Assembly: GCA_029212885.1 (NCBI GenBank)
Contig: JARGPC010000004.1
Span: forward strand, 62,001-126,000
Direction of reading: 5' to 3'
DNA from: Coxiellaceae bacterium
GTDB lineage: Bacteria; Pseudomonadota; Gammaproteobacteria; Coxiellales; Coxiellaceae
DNA length: 64,000 nt
A program made the position numbers and the translations under genes. The notes under the pieces are model-generated. The model was not told where the DNA came from, ran no database searches, and saw nothing but the letters and a program-made list of their open reading frames with translations. Shown here piece by piece: positions 27,242-36,148 of the stretch; the stretch's first letter is position 1; the number at the start of each line of letters is the position of its first letter.

Positions 27242-28834
27242 GTGGCAGAAGAAAAAATTAAAATACCTGACCTGGGCGGCGCCGCAGACGTCGATGTGAT
27301 TGAAGTATTAGTTAAGCCAGGTGATGTCATTGATGCTGAAACACCGATTGCGACACTGGAAGGTGATAAAGCAACGATGGATGTGCCTTCACCAAAAGCA
27401 GGTAAGATCGTTAGCGTTGATTTAAACGTTGGTGATAAAGTGTCTGAAGGCGATGCGTTAATGACGTTAGAAGTTGACGGTGCTGCTAGTGATGATGCGC
27501 CTGCTGCTGAAGCGCCAGTCGCTGAGGTTGCAGAGAAAGAAGAGCCTGCCGAGAAACCTACAGAGACTGCTGCAGCACAAGCCACAGAGCAAGAGATAAA
27601 AGTACCAGATTTGGGTGGTGCTGATCAGGTTGATGTGATTGAAATTAATGTCGCAGTTGGCGATAACGTAGAAGTGGAACAGGCGCTGATCACCCTTGAA
27701 GGTGATAAAGCGACAATGGATGTTCCATCACCACTCGCAGGTGAAATCAAATCAATTAATATTAAAGTGGGCGATAAAGTTTCTGAAGGTGATGTTATTG
27801 CCACTGCGTGGGGCACGTCTGCAACCAAGGATCCTGATACAACCAAGGATCCTGATACAACTAAGGAACCAGATACAGCTAAGGTGCAGGCGCCGACGCC
27901 AGAAAAGCAAACTAGCCCCGTTAGCAGTTCAGCTGACATTTATGCCGGTCCAGCTGTGCGTCGATTGGCGCAAGAACTTGAAATTGATTTATCTAAAGTT
28001 AAAGGTTCAGGTAATAAAGGTCGTATCACTAAGGAAGATGTAAAGCGTTTCTTAAGTGGTGGTGGTTCTGGTGGTGGTGGCGACTTCCCATTCAAGTTAG
28101 CACCATTGCCTAAAGTTGATTTTAATAAGTTTGGTGAAACAGAAGTTTTACCTCGAGGAAAGATTAAAAAAGCCACGGCGGCTAATATGGCGCGTAACTG
28201 GGTTGGCATTCCGCATGTAACACAGTTCGATAAAGCCGATATCACTGATATGGAAGCGTTCCGTCAAGAGCAAAAAGGTGCGGCTGCAGCGCAAGGAGTG
28301 AAGCTTACACCGATCGTATTTATTATGAAGGCTGTTGTTGCTGCATTGCGTGAATTCCCACATTTTAATGCTTCACTCGATAATAGCGGTGAGAATTTAG
28401 TATTGAAAAAATATTTTCATGTTGGCATTGCGGTTGATACACCGAATGGTTTGGTCGTGCCAGTGATTCGCGATGTAGAAAAGAAATCAATTATTGAATT
28501 AGCTAAAGAGCTAGGTGAAGTCAGTGTTAAAGCACGTGATGGCAAGTTAGGCCTGGGAGACATGCAGGGTGGCTGCTTTACTATTTCAAGCTTGGGTGGT
28601 ATTGGTGGTACTGCATTCACACCAATTATTAACGCACCGGAAGTGTCTATTTTGGGTGTGTCTAAATCAGAAATGCAACCGGTATTTGATAAGAAAACCG
28701 GTGAATTTACACCGCGTTTAATGTTGCCGTTGAGCTTATCTTATGACCACCGTGTTATAGATGGGGCTGCTGCTGCACGTTTCACTGTATTTTTAGCCAG
28801 TCGCTTGGCTGATATTCAAACATTACTATTGTAA
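27242..28834 (+). CDS. aceF: Dihydrolipoamide acetyltransferase (E2)
   Basis: 530 aa from GTG 27242. Two lipoyl domains at about 1-80 and 118-195, each with the GDKATMDVPSP lipoylation site. A linker holds three six-residue repeats, then a peripheral-subunit-binding domain (YAGPAVRRLAQELEIDL, about 235-272) and a catalytic domain from about 300 ending in LSYDHRVIDGAAAARF with the active-site His. E. coli AceF has three lipoyl domains. The lipoyl groups must come from lipoylation enzymes; an lplA is present at 39591. Confidence 0.97.
   Translation: MAEEKIKIPDLGGAADVDVIEVLVKPGDVIDAETPIATLEGDKATMDVPSPKAGKIVSVDLNVGDKVSEGDALMTLEVDGAASDDAPAAEAPVAEVAEKEEPAEKPTETAAAQATEQEIKVPDLGGADQVDVIEINVAVGDNVEVEQALITLEGDKATMDVPSPLAGEIKSINIKVGDKVSEGDVIATAWGTSATKDPDTTKDPDTTKEPDTAKVQAPTPEKQTSPVSSSADIYAGPAVRRLAQELEIDLSKVKGSGNKGRITKEDVKRFLSGGGSGGGGDFPFKLAPLPKVDFNKFGETEVLPRGKIKKATAANMARNWVGIPHVTQFDKADITDMEAFRQEQKGAAAAQGVKLTPIVFIMKAVVAALREFPHFNASLDNSGENLVLKKYFHVGIAVDTPNGLVVPVIRDVEKKSIIELAKELGEVSVKARDGKLGLGDMQGGCFTISSLGGIGGTAFTPIINAPEVSILGVSKSEMQPVFDKKTGEFTPRLMLPLSLSYDHRVIDGAAAARFTVFLASRLADIQTLLL
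27824..27877 (+). repeat. Three 18-bp tandem repeats in the aceF linker
   Basis: ACCAAGGATCCTGATACA at 27824-27841 is repeated exactly at 27842-27859 and with three changes at 27860-27877. It encodes TKDPDT, TKDPDT, TKEPDT in the flexible linker between lipoyl domain 2 and the binding domain. The reading frame is preserved. Confidence 0.95.
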
Positions 28835-28844
28835 GGGGTTTATT

Positions 28845-30269
28845 GTGACAGATAAAAAGGCTGAAGTTGTCGTTTTAGGTAGTGGCCCGGGTGGCTACGC
28901 AGCTGCTTTCCGTGCGGCAGACTTGGGAAAAAAAGTCATCTTAGTTGAACGCTACGATGTGATTGGTGGCGTTTGTTTGAATGTTGGTTGTATCCCTTCA
29001 AAAGCCTTGTTGCACGCAGCGAAAGTGCTTGAAGATGCACGCGATGCTGATGTAATGGGTATTAGTTTTGGTGATCCAAAGATCGATATCGATAAGTTGC
29101 GTGGCTATAAAGATAAAGTGGTTAAACAATTAACCGGTGGCTTGGCAATGATGGCTAAGCAACGTAAAGTTGAAATTGTGCAAGGCTATGGCAAGCTGAA
29201 AGATGATCACCACCTGACAGTGGAAAACGATGGTAAATCTTTTGATGTTGAGTTTGATGACTTGGTTATTGCTGCAGGTTCATTGCCGGTGAAATTACCG
29301 TTTATTCCTGAAGATCCTCGTGTGATAGATTCAACCGGTGCATTGCAGCTTGAAGACGTTAACAGCGAATTATTAGTGTTGGGTGGCGGTATCATTGGTT
29401 TGGAAATGGCAACAGTGTATGGCAACCTTGGTGCTAAGGTCAGTATTGTTGAGATGATGGATCAAATTGCACCGGGTGCTGATAAAGATTTGGTGGCACC
29501 ACTAGCTAAACGTATGGCGCATATCACCGAATCCATTATGCTTAAAACCAGTGTTACTAAAGTGGAAGCTAAAAAGGATGGTTTATGGGTGACGTTTGAA
29601 GGCGATAATGTACCTGAAACCAATCCAAAACGCTTTGATCATTTATTAGTGGCAGTAGGCCGTCGTCCAAATGGTAAGTTGATCGATGCTGAAAAGGCTG
29701 GTGTTAATGTGGATGAGCGCGGTTTTATTGGTGTTGATAATCAAATGCGTACTAATGTCGCTAATATTTATGCGATTGGTGATATTGTCGGTAATCCGAT
29801 GTTAGCGCACAAAGCATCACATGAGGGTCGTTTAGCAGCTGAAGTGATTAGTGGTTTAAATCATTATATGGATGCCAAAGTAATTCCGGCGGTTGCGTAT
29901 ACTGATCCTGAACTGGCATGGGTGGGTAAAACTGAAATCCAATGCAAGCAAGAAGATATTTCTTATGACAAAGGCGTATTCCCATGGGTGGCTAGTGGTC
30001 GCGCGATCGGTGTTAATCGTACCGAAGGCTTTACCAAATTAATCTTTGATGATAACCGCCGTATTATCGGTGCCGGTATTGTTGGTATTAATGCCGGTGA
30101 ATTAATTGGTGAGTTAGCATTAGCTATCGAAATGGGCTGTGATGTGGAAGATATTGCATTGACGATTCATCCACACCCGACATTATCTGAATCGGTTATG
30201 TTGGCCGCAGAAATGTATGAAGGTACAATTACCGATCTCATCGCCCCTAAAAAGAAAAAGAAAAAATAA
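28845..30269 (+). CDS. lpdA: Dihydrolipoamide dehydrogenase (E3)
   Basis: 474 aa, GTG start 10 bases after aceF. FAD enzyme that reoxidises dihydrolipoamide with NAD+. FAD-binding GSGPGGYAAAFRAADLG at about 11-27, the redox disulfide GGVCLNVGCIPSKALL at 42-57, NAD-binding GGGIIGLEMATVYG near 180, AIGDIVG near 310 and the dimer-interface catalytic HPHPTLSE near 445. The last residues, KKKKKK, form an unusual short poly-Lys tail. E3 probably also serves 2-oxoglutarate dehydrogenase. Confidence 0.98.
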   Translation: MTDKKAEVVVLGSGPGGYAAAFRAADLGKKVILVERYDVIGGVCLNVGCIPSKALLHAAKVLEDARDADVMGISFGDPKIDIDKLRGYKDKVVKQLTGGLAMMAKQRKVEIVQGYGKLKDDHHLTVENDGKSFDVEFDDLVIAAGSLPVKLPFIPEDPRVIDSTGALQLEDVNSELLVLGGGIIGLEMATVYGNLGAKVSIVEMMDQIAPGADKDLVAPLAKRMAHITESIMLKTSVTKVEAKKDGLWVTFEGDNVPETNPKRFDHLLVAVGRRPNGKLIDAEKAGVNVDERGFIGVDNQMRTNVANIYAIGDIVGNPMLAHKASHEGRLAAEVISGLNHYMDAKVIPAVAYTDPELAWVGKTEIQCKQEDISYDKGVFPWVASGRAIGVNRTEGFTKLIFDDNRRIIGAGIVGINAGELIGELALAIEMGCDVEDIALTIHPHPTLSESVMLAAEMYEGTITDLIAPKKKKKK

Positions 30270-30290
30270 CCAAGTAGTAAGTGCTAGGCT

Positions 30291-31217
30291 ATGAGAAATA
30301 CTACTTGGGATGCTGCTGGTGAAGTGGCGCAAGGTTGGTTAACAGCGGCTGTTGATACAACTTTAACTTGGGTGCCATTTGCTACTGGTCGATTTCGTGA
30401 AGCATGGTCTGGACCGGGTAAAAAGTTTTCAGCCGGTGTGCCAGCCGTTATGCAAGAGCTTGCACGTGGCCGCCCATTCTTTCCGACTGTTTTTCAATAT
30501 GGTAAAGGTGCACCGTTAGATACAGTGAAGCATTTATATAAAGGTGCAGGAACGTTCTATTGTACAACTTATGCGTGGTTGGTGGCTGCAGAGTTTGGTA
30601 CTAGCAGCGTGGCTAGGGCTTATGGTTTATCGGATAGGCAGTCAACATTTTTAGCTGGTTTGGTCGGTGGTATAGTAGCGACGCCCGGTGAGCAGCAGAT
30701 GATAAACGGCCGAAAAGTGTCAGAGATCTGGCGTATGGGGCTGAGACAGACGGTTCGTCAAGCTTATGGTTGTGCGCCCACCATAGTCAGGGAGCTTGTA
30801 TTTGCTGAAGTTGCAGTATCGGGTATACAGCGCAAGGCATCGCATGCTATTGCTCAAAGATGGCAGCTAGATAAAAAATCAGTATGGACTAATTTTTTAG
30901 GCGCTTCTGTATGTTCGCCGCTTTTGCTATTAACACAGCCGCCGGCTCGGTTTGCTGCTGCAGCACAATTATCTAAGCAAGGTGTATTTGCAACCAATAA
31001 AATGTTAATGCAAGAAGCCAAGTTAGCTATCAAAAAACTGCCTGAGGGGACTGGTTTGGTTCAACAGCTTTTAGTAGGTACAAAAGTGGCATATTTCCCA
31101 GGTGGCGGTGCGCGATTGGCAGCAATAGTAGGGACGGGGATGATTTATGGTGTTATGCGAGGTGCATTTGAACAGGAGTCAACGGATACTGAAAGTTCTA
31201 CTTTGCGAAATAGTTAA
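30291..31217 (+). CDS. Mitochondrial-carrier-like protein (putative)
   Basis: 308 aa, the usual length of mitochondrial carriers (about 300). No standard signal peptide. I see a degenerate three-fold pattern: P-x-x-x-x-R-x-R near residue 23 (PFATGRFR) with LDTVKHLYKG later; LVGGIVATPGEQQMI near 120 followed by CAPTIVRELVF; and GASVCSPLLLLTQPPARF near 210 followed by GGGARLAAIVG. P-x-[DE] and G-x-x-P-x-x-x-R-E signatures are hallmarks of the carrier family. Several of the charged contact residues are missing, so this is tentative. Legionella LncP is a precedent for such a secreted effector. It lies 21 bases after lpdA but has no metabolic link to it. Confidence 0.5.
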   Translation: MRNTTWDAAGEVAQGWLTAAVDTTLTWVPFATGRFREAWSGPGKKFSAGVPAVMQELARGRPFFPTVFQYGKGAPLDTVKHLYKGAGTFYCTTYAWLVAAEFGTSSVARAYGLSDRQSTFLAGLVGGIVATPGEQQMINGRKVSEIWRMGLRQTVRQAYGCAPTIVRELVFAEVAVSGIQRKASHAIAQRWQLDKKSVWTNFLGASVCSPLLLLTQPPARFAAAAQLSKQGVFATNKMLMQEAKLAIKKLPEGTGLVQQLLVGTKVAYFPGGGARLAAIVGTGMIYGVMRGAFEQESTDTESSTLRNS

Positions 31218-31262
31218 TCCCAGTCTATGCTGTCACTGAGTCCATCAGCATAAGGATATGTG

Positions 31263-32267
31263 ATGAAATATTTTTACACCCTCCTGCTTTGTATTCTTTC
31301 TGCATTACCCCAATTTATTCTAGCAATGCAGTCTTATGGGCATCGTGGTGCGCGTGGCTTGTCACCAGAAAATACGATTCCTGCTTATCAAGACGCATTG
31401 GCTTTAGGTGTTGATTACATTGATATGGATGTGGGTATGACCAAGGATGGTGTGATTGTGGTGACTCATAATTACTCACTTAATCCTGATATTACTAAAA
31501 AACCAAATGGGCAATGGCTTACGAATGATGAGGTATACATTAAGAATCTCACCTTTGCTCAATTGGAAAAATATGATGTTGGTACGATTAATCCTAAGTC
31601 ACATTATGCTTATTTATTTCCAGCAGTGCGTCCTGTGCCTGATACACATATACCATCATTAGTTCAGGTGATTGATTACGCTGAGCGTATAACGCACGGT
31701 AAAATTCACTATCAAATTGAAGTTAAAACCGATCCAACACAGCCGAATGCTACATTTTCGCCTGCAAAGATTGCAAAAGCTTTAGCGGCCGTGATGGCTA
31801 GTAAAGGAGTAGTTGACAGAACTGAAGTGCAGGCATTTGATTACCGCGTATTGTTAGCATTGCAAAAACATAATTCAAAAATAAAAACGGCGTATCTGAC
31901 TCAGAAGGATGATTCAGGGCATTATTTGTACTCTAAAGATCTGAAGAAAGCAGGGCTATGGGAGGCAGGCCATACGTTAAAAGAATATGGTGGCTCTATA
32001 CCTAGAATGGTAAAGGCGCTTGGCGGAACATGTTGGGACCCACAAGATACGATGGTGACTAAAAAACAAGTGGATGAGGCGCATCGATTGGGTTTGCGGG
32101 TTGTGGTGTGGCATTGGCCGCATATACCGGCGCCACCGAATATAAAAATGATGCAGCGCTTGATGGATTGGGGGGTAGATGGCATCATCACAGATCGTCC
32201 GGATATTTTACGCGGATTAATGGCGGCGAGGCATCTGCCACTGGCACCGGCCTATGTGACCACTTAA
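31263..32267 (+). CDS. glpQ: Glycerophosphodiester phosphodiesterase, exported
   Basis: About 334 aa from ATG 31263 (AAGGA seven bases upstream; GTG at 31260 is also in frame). A signal peptide spans 1-20 (LLLCILSALPQFILAMQ). The GDPD barrel starts at once with YGHRGARGLSPENTI, containing the catalytic HR and the E of the ENT site; DMDVGMTKDGVIVVTHN gives the metal ligands and second His; EVKTDP and GVDGIITDRPD complete the site. It splits glycerophosphodiesters such as deacylated phospholipids to glycerol-3-phosphate, probably in the periplasm. Confidence 0.93.
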   Translation: MKYFYTLLLCILSALPQFILAMQSYGHRGARGLSPENTIPAYQDALALGVDYIDMDVGMTKDGVIVVTHNYSLNPDITKKPNGQWLTNDEVYIKNLTFAQLEKYDVGTINPKSHYAYLFPAVRPVPDTHIPSLVQVIDYAERITHGKIHYQIEVKTDPTQPNATFSPAKIAKALAAVMASKGVVDRTEVQAFDYRVLLALQKHNSKIKTAYLTQKDDSGHYLYSKDLKKAGLWEAGHTLKEYGGSIPRMVKALGGTCWDPQDTMVTKKQVDEAHRLGLRVVVWHWPHIPAPPNIKMMQRLMDWGVDGIITDRPDILRGLMAARHLPLAPAYVTT

Positions 32268-32286
32268 AAGATGAATAGTATATAAA

Positions 32287-33576
32287 ATGTTTGAACGATT
32301 ATTTCAGTTGTCGAATTACGATACGACGGTTAAAACCGAATTCTTAGCGGGCGTAGCTACTTTTCTTACCATGGCTTATATCGTTTTGGTCAATCCAGTT
32401 ATATTAAGTGCCGCTGGTGTTAATGCTGGCGCCTGTTTTGTAGCGACCTGTGTGGTAACAGCGGTGGGTTGTATTATCAGTGGCTTTTTATCCAATTACC
32501 CGGTGGCGATTGCGCCTGGCATGGCATTGAATGCTTATTTTTCTTATGTGATTGTGCAGGGCATGGGCTTGTCTTGGCAGGTGGCGCTGGGGGCGGTGTT
32601 TATATCTGGTTTATTATTTTTATTGATTGCTATTACCCCGTTGCGTCGTTGGTTAATTAAGGCGATTCCTGAAACCATGAACATGGCAATTGCTGCGGGC
32701 TTGGGTTTATTTATCGCAATGTTAGCCTTGCGATCGGGAGGTATGATCGTGGGCAATAAAGCGACATTAATCACCTTGGGCAATCTGCATTCGATACCGA
32801 CGTTATTATTCTTTTTAGGCTTTTGTTTGATTGTGATTTTGGATTATCTCAAGGTGCCTGCAGCAATTATTATTGGTATTTTGGCTGTTACGGTGGTGAG
32901 TATGCTGTGCGGTTATAGCCACTTTTCAGGAATATTTGCACTGCCACCCTCATTGGCGCCAACGTTAGATCAATTTCAAACGCATGCCTTGTGGAATCAC
33001 AAAGGTTTGGCGGTGATTTTTTCTTTTTTATTGGTGGCGGTTTTTGATAGTACAGGTACCTTTATTGGTATTTTGCATCAGGCAGGGCTGTATAACTGCG
33101 ACAATCGAGTCAAACGTGTCTCCGGTGGTTTGGTTGGTGCCAGTGCTTCAACGATTTTGGGTGCGATCTTAGGCACTTCCAGCACCAGTGCTTATTGTGA
33201 AAGTGCGGCTGGTGTGCGTGTGGGTGGTCGAACCGGTTTAACAGTGATAGTGGTTGGTGTGTTATTTTTGCTGATGCTGTTTTTTTCACCATTGGTTAAG
33301 ACGATACCTACCCAAGCGGCGGCAGCTGCTTTGTTGTTTGTGGGTTGCTTAATGATGCGCAGCTTTACCCATTTCAATTGGAATGATATGACCGACACGA
33401 TTCCCAGTGTGATTACGGCTTTTATGATTCCGTTTAGTTTCTCAATTGCTGATGGCATAGGGATTGGTTTTATTAGCTATGTGATCATCAAATCATGCAC
33501 CGGAAAGTGGCGTCAAATCCATCCCATGCTGTTTATTTTAGCGCTGATTTTTGTTGGCTACTTCATGATAAAGTAG
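32287..33576 (+). CDS. AzgA-type purine permease (NCS2)
   Basis: 429 aa with roughly 12-14 membrane segments. The family opening is clear: TTVKTEFLAGVATFLTMAYIV, VNPVILSAAGV, and IAPGMALNAYFSY. Later VAVFDSTGTFIGI and GTSSTSAYCESAAGV match the substrate region of the AzgA/PbuG guanine-hypoxanthine transporters. Imports purine bases by proton symport. It starts 19 bases after glpQ, likely one transcription unit for nutrient scavenging. Confidence 0.92.
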   Translation: MFERLFQLSNYDTTVKTEFLAGVATFLTMAYIVLVNPVILSAAGVNAGACFVATCVVTAVGCIISGFLSNYPVAIAPGMALNAYFSYVIVQGMGLSWQVALGAVFISGLLFLLIAITPLRRWLIKAIPETMNMAIAAGLGLFIAMLALRSGGMIVGNKATLITLGNLHSIPTLLFFLGFCLIVILDYLKVPAAIIIGILAVTVVSMLCGYSHFSGIFALPPSLAPTLDQFQTHALWNHKGLAVIFSFLLVAVFDSTGTFIGILHQAGLYNCDNRVKRVSGGLVGASASTILGAILGTSSTSAYCESAAGVRVGGRTGLTVIVVGVLFLLMLFFSPLVKTIPTQAAAAALLFVGCLMMRSFTHFNWNDMTDTIPSVITAFMIPFSFSIADGIGIGFISYVIIKSCTGKWRQIHPMLFILALIFVGYFMIK

Positions 33577-33601
33577 TGATAACTTATTGATTGCAATGGA
33601 T

Positions 33602-33629
33602 TTGATCTTCGGTTGCGCTGTGCTATAGT
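33602..33629 (+). promoter_or_regulatory. Promoter of the first small lipoprotein
   Basis: TTGATC (33602-33607), 16-base spacer, TATAGT (33624-33629) preceded by TGC, an extended -10. The same TGCTATAGTCT core occurs 40 bases before the second small lipoprotein. Confidence 0.6.
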
Positions 33630-33669
33630 CTGTCTGTACGATTTATAATCAGACTATAGGCTGAACATA

Positions 33670-33813
33670 ATGAAAAAATTAATTGGATTAGCATGTGCGG
33701 TTGTATTTGCCATTGCGGTTGCCGGTTGTTCTAAGCACGGTAAGCCCGTGTCAGCAGCAAATACTTCAGCAGCTTCTTCTGCTGTTGCTTCCGCTTCAGC
33801 GGCTAGTGGCTAA
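33670..33813 (+). CDS. 47-aa lipoprotein A
   Basis: Short gene translated directly from the sequence: MKKLIGLACAVVFAIAVAGC then SKHGKPVSAANTS and an Ala/Ser-rich tail. It has a basic start, hydrophobic core and lipobox AVAGC, so it should be lipidated at Cys20, leaving a mature peptide of only 28 residues. It has its own promoter and a strong terminator, so it is a genuine monocistronic unit. A similar 47-aa gene lies at 35216. Entericidin-like small lipoproteins are a possible comparison. Confidence 0.75.
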   Translation: MKKLIGLACAVVFAIAVAGCSKHGKPVSAANTSAASSAVASASAASG

Positions 33814-33830
33814 ATAAAGCATCAGGCATA

Positions 33831-33856
33831 AAAAAGCCCTCATTCGAGGGCTTTTT
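33831..33856. terminator. Bidirectional rho-independent terminator
   Basis: AAAAAGCCCTC (33831-33841), loop ATTC, GAGGGCTTTTT (33846-33856). With T-runs on both strands it can serve both lipoprotein A (+) and the convergent proline-rich gene (-). Confidence 0.9.
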
Positions 33857-33873
33857 TTATTTTATCATAAAGC

Positions 33874-34155
33874 TTATGTAGTAGCGGCTGAAGCTGCTTC
33901 AGGCACTGAAGCAAAGCTACTAACAGCAGCTGAAGTAATGGCACCTGTTATCGTCAAGCCAGAGCGTTGACTGTCAGAACGCGAGTTGCTACTGCTACGG
34001 CGGCGGGTGGTTGGTGATGGACCAGCGGTAGGTGGTGGCACCGTTACTGATGGCGCTGGAGGTGCTGGTGCTGGTGCAGGTGCTGCGAATAGGTCAGCTG
34101 CCAGTCCTAGCCCCAGCGCGGCTATTGCTGCACTTATTAATATTGTTTTTCTCAT
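33874..34155 (-). CDS. Small exported proline-rich protein
   Basis: 93 aa with a signal peptide (MRKTILISAAIAALGLGLA, then DLFAAPAP). The mature part has an Ala-Pro run (APAPAPPAPSVTVPPP), an Arg/Ser-rich segment (TTRRRSSSNSRSDSQRSG), and an Ala/Ser-rich tail. Probably disordered and periplasmic or surface-associated. AAGGAG precedes the ATG. It lies 22 bases after the outer-membrane gene on the same strand and is likely expressed with it. No family recognised. Confidence 0.7.
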   Translation of the reverse strand: MRKTILISAAIAALGLGLAADLFAAPAPAPAPPAPSVTVPPPTAGPSPTTRRRSSSNSRSDSQRSGLTITGAITSAAVSSFASVPEAASAATT

Positions 34156-34177
34156 GGTTTACTCCTTAAACCTTAAA

Positions 34178-34975
34178 TTAGACGAATGCATAACCGAGTG
34201 ATACACGGACACCGTAGGTCACAGGACCTGACTGTTTACCGCCACCACCAAGGTTAGTTGCATAACCGGTTACCGCTAATGGGATAGGCAGATAGGGTAC
34301 CAGTGATAAGCCTGTTGACCATATATCTGTCGTATAATCAGCGATGACAGACAGTTGTGGAATCACGCTTACGGCCAAACTACCAAACGGCTTCATATTG
34401 GCATCACTGTTAGCGCGGAATGAAGCGAAGCTATCAAATGCGCCACTACCAAAACCAAAGGTGGCAGCGATTGGGAAGCGGCCGTCTTGGAAGAAGCTAA
34501 AGTAGTCAGTCATCGAACCATACCAACTGTTGGCATCTTGTTTTAATGCGCCCCAGCGACCCACGTTAGCCACACCAGCGGCAATCGATAAGTTGGGTGT
34601 TAACCAGCGGAACATTTTAACGTTGAAGCTACCGTTCGCAGCGAAATTACTGTTGTTATCGCCAGATACGCTATCTAATAATACGCCGGCTTGTAAACCT
34701 ACGTACTTATCGCCATTACCAAGACCAGCACCAAAACCAAGATAGCCATCACTAGCTGTGGTTCCAGGCCAGCGGTTAACCCAACCAAATGTGCCAAATA
34801 CGGTACCTAGGTCTGTACCAAAACCAACGGGTGCAAATAAACTGGCAGCTGTTGGGAATAATAGTGGGTGAGGGTTAGTAGGTCCCGCTGTATCTGCACC
34901 TCCTGCAAAGGCAGTGCTTAAGGTACAAGCGGCAAGCGCAGCCGTCGCCGCTACTTTCCATTTCTTCCTTAACAT
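34178..34975 (-). CDS. Outer-membrane beta-barrel protein
   Basis: 265 aa from the ATG at 34975, preceded by AAGGAG; the longer frame to 35041 is rejected. A signal peptide (MLRKKWKVAATAALAACTLSTAFA) leads a Gly- and aromatic-rich protein with alternating-hydrophobic strands (TFGWVNRW, YVGLQAGVLLDS, FNVKMFRWL, LAVSVIPQLSVIADYTTDIWSTGLSL). It ends YGVRVSLGYAFV, with a terminal aromatic as required for BAM insertion; about 10-12 strands. Function unknown. Confidence 0.78.
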   Translation of the reverse strand: MLRKKWKVAATAALAACTLSTAFAGGADTAGPTNPHPLLFPTAASLFAPVGFGTDLGTVFGTFGWVNRWPGTTASDGYLGFGAGLGNGDKYVGLQAGVLLDSVSGDNNSNFAANGSFNVKMFRWLTPNLSIAAGVANVGRWGALKQDANSWYGSMTDYFSFFQDGRFPIAATFGFGSGAFDSFASFRANSDANMKPFGSLAVSVIPQLSVIADYTTDIWSTGLSLVPYLPIPLAVTGYATNLGGGGKQSGPVTYGVRVSLGYAFV

Positions 34976-35151
34976 AGTTAAACTCCTTGTGATTGTTGAC
35001 GTCAACCTATTAAGGTTATCAAACCTTTTGATTAAAGGCACGTTTTTTTAGTAGCTTGATGCGGCTTTTTTCTGTTTGTTCTTGTCTCAAGTGAATAAAA
35101 AAGTTAGTCGCTAGTATGAGATGTGAGTAGTTATGTAACATATTGATTTAG

Positions 35152-35178
35152 TTGGATATGTTTAGAGTATGCTATAGT
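35152..35178 (+). promoter_or_regulatory. Promoter of the second small lipoprotein
   Basis: Extended -10 TGCTATAGT (35170-35178) with a poorly spaced TTGGAT (35152-35157) upstream. The -10 region matches that of lipoprotein A over 11 bases. Confidence 0.5.
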
Positions 35179-35215
35179 CTATGCATTCATTTTATATAGC
35201 AAACAGTGAGTAAGT

Positions 35216-35359
35216 ATGATGAAAACGGTAATTGGTATAACATGTGCAATCCTCTTCTCCATCAGCATGATAGGTTGTCAAAAAGCGGTAACGCCGGCCC
35301 AAGTGCAAGTTACTTCTAATGCAGCATCAGCGGCTGCGGGGCCATCTGAGGGCGTTTAA
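35216..35359 (+). CDS. 47-aa lipoprotein B
   Basis: Translated directly: MMKTVIGITCAILFSISMIG then Cys21, QKAVTPAQVQVTS and an Ala-rich end. Same length, same lipobox position within one residue, and similar tail composition to lipoprotein A 1.5 kb upstream, so the two are probably paralogues. Lipobox SMIGC. Mature part about 27 residues. The second ATG (35219) may be the real start. Confidence 0.68.
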   Translation: MMKTVIGITCAILFSISMIGCQKAVTPAQVQVTSNAASAAAGPSEGV

Positions 35360-35414
35360 TTGTCGCAGTTAATAAATTGTTAATGGTGGTGCGATATCCT
35401 GCTAGTTATATTGA

Positions 35415-36071
35415 ATGAGTAGAGATAGTGTTATGCCATGTAAATTTGAATCCCGAGAAGCCTACGTAAAAGCCGTTGAGTTAAGTCAGCCTTTATATGA
35501 AGCAGTGATTGCCAATGATCTTGCACAGGTGCGCAGTTTAATTTCGCAAGGTGCGCGTGTTGAATATTGTGTTGACGATGGTGGATTTAGAAAATCAATG
35601 TTGACCATAGCTGTTGAAAAAAAGATTCCACAAATGATACGTTTGCTTTGTACTGAATATAACTGTAGTCCAAACGATAAAGCTTATTTTAGTATGGGTG
35701 AGCCGCCATTGCATGTGGCAGCACGTTATGCTGTTGCCTTTAAATTAGCAAATAACCGCAGTGAGTATCAGAATTGTGTGGATTGTATAAATGTTTTATT
35801 GGATAGCGGCGCACAAGTGGATTATAGGCTTGATGCATTTACTACCACTGCTTTAGATATTGCTAAACGCCCTGATCCTGAATTGCATGATATGATGTTG
35901 TTACGTGCACAAAAAATTCAGCATGATATAAATTTAGTTGAACCACTTGTTGAGCGAGTGGTTGGTGATTGGCTTCATTCTATTTTCGAAGATCCAGATG
36001 CTAAAGCAACGCCTGGTGACGCGGGTGATGCTCCTTCAGTTATTGCAATTGACGTGACAGCTAAAGTGTAA
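35415..36071 (+). CDS. Ankyrin-repeat protein, small
   Basis: 218 aa. About three ankyrin-like units: LYEAVIANDLAQVRSLISQGARVEY (residues 27-51), a second one around MLTIAVEKKIPQMIRLL, and PPLHVAARYAV...CINVLLDSGAQVDY with TTALDIAKR. No signal peptide. The tail is acidic. Ankyrin repeats mediate protein binding and are common in effectors of intracellular bacteria; whether this is secreted is unknown. An alternative start is the Met at 35433. Confidence 0.75.
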   Translation: MSRDSVMPCKFESREAYVKAVELSQPLYEAVIANDLAQVRSLISQGARVEYCVDDGGFRKSMLTIAVEKKIPQMIRLLCTEYNCSPNDKAYFSMGEPPLHVAARYAVAFKLANNRSEYQNCVDCINVLLDSGAQVDYRLDAFTTTALDIAKRPDPELHDMMLLRAQKIQHDINLVEPLVERVVGDWLHSIFEDPDAKATPGDAGDAPSVIAIDVTAKV

Positions 36072-36148
36072 TTCTAGTCTGGTCAAACGGCTTTACTCCA
36101 TTCTTTAATCGCAGTAGGATAGTGCCTCGATTAAAAGGGAGATTAATC

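Noticed and set aside
27696-28043. Basic plus-strand frame inside aceF
   Set aside because: Out-of-frame shadow of the well-supported E2 gene.
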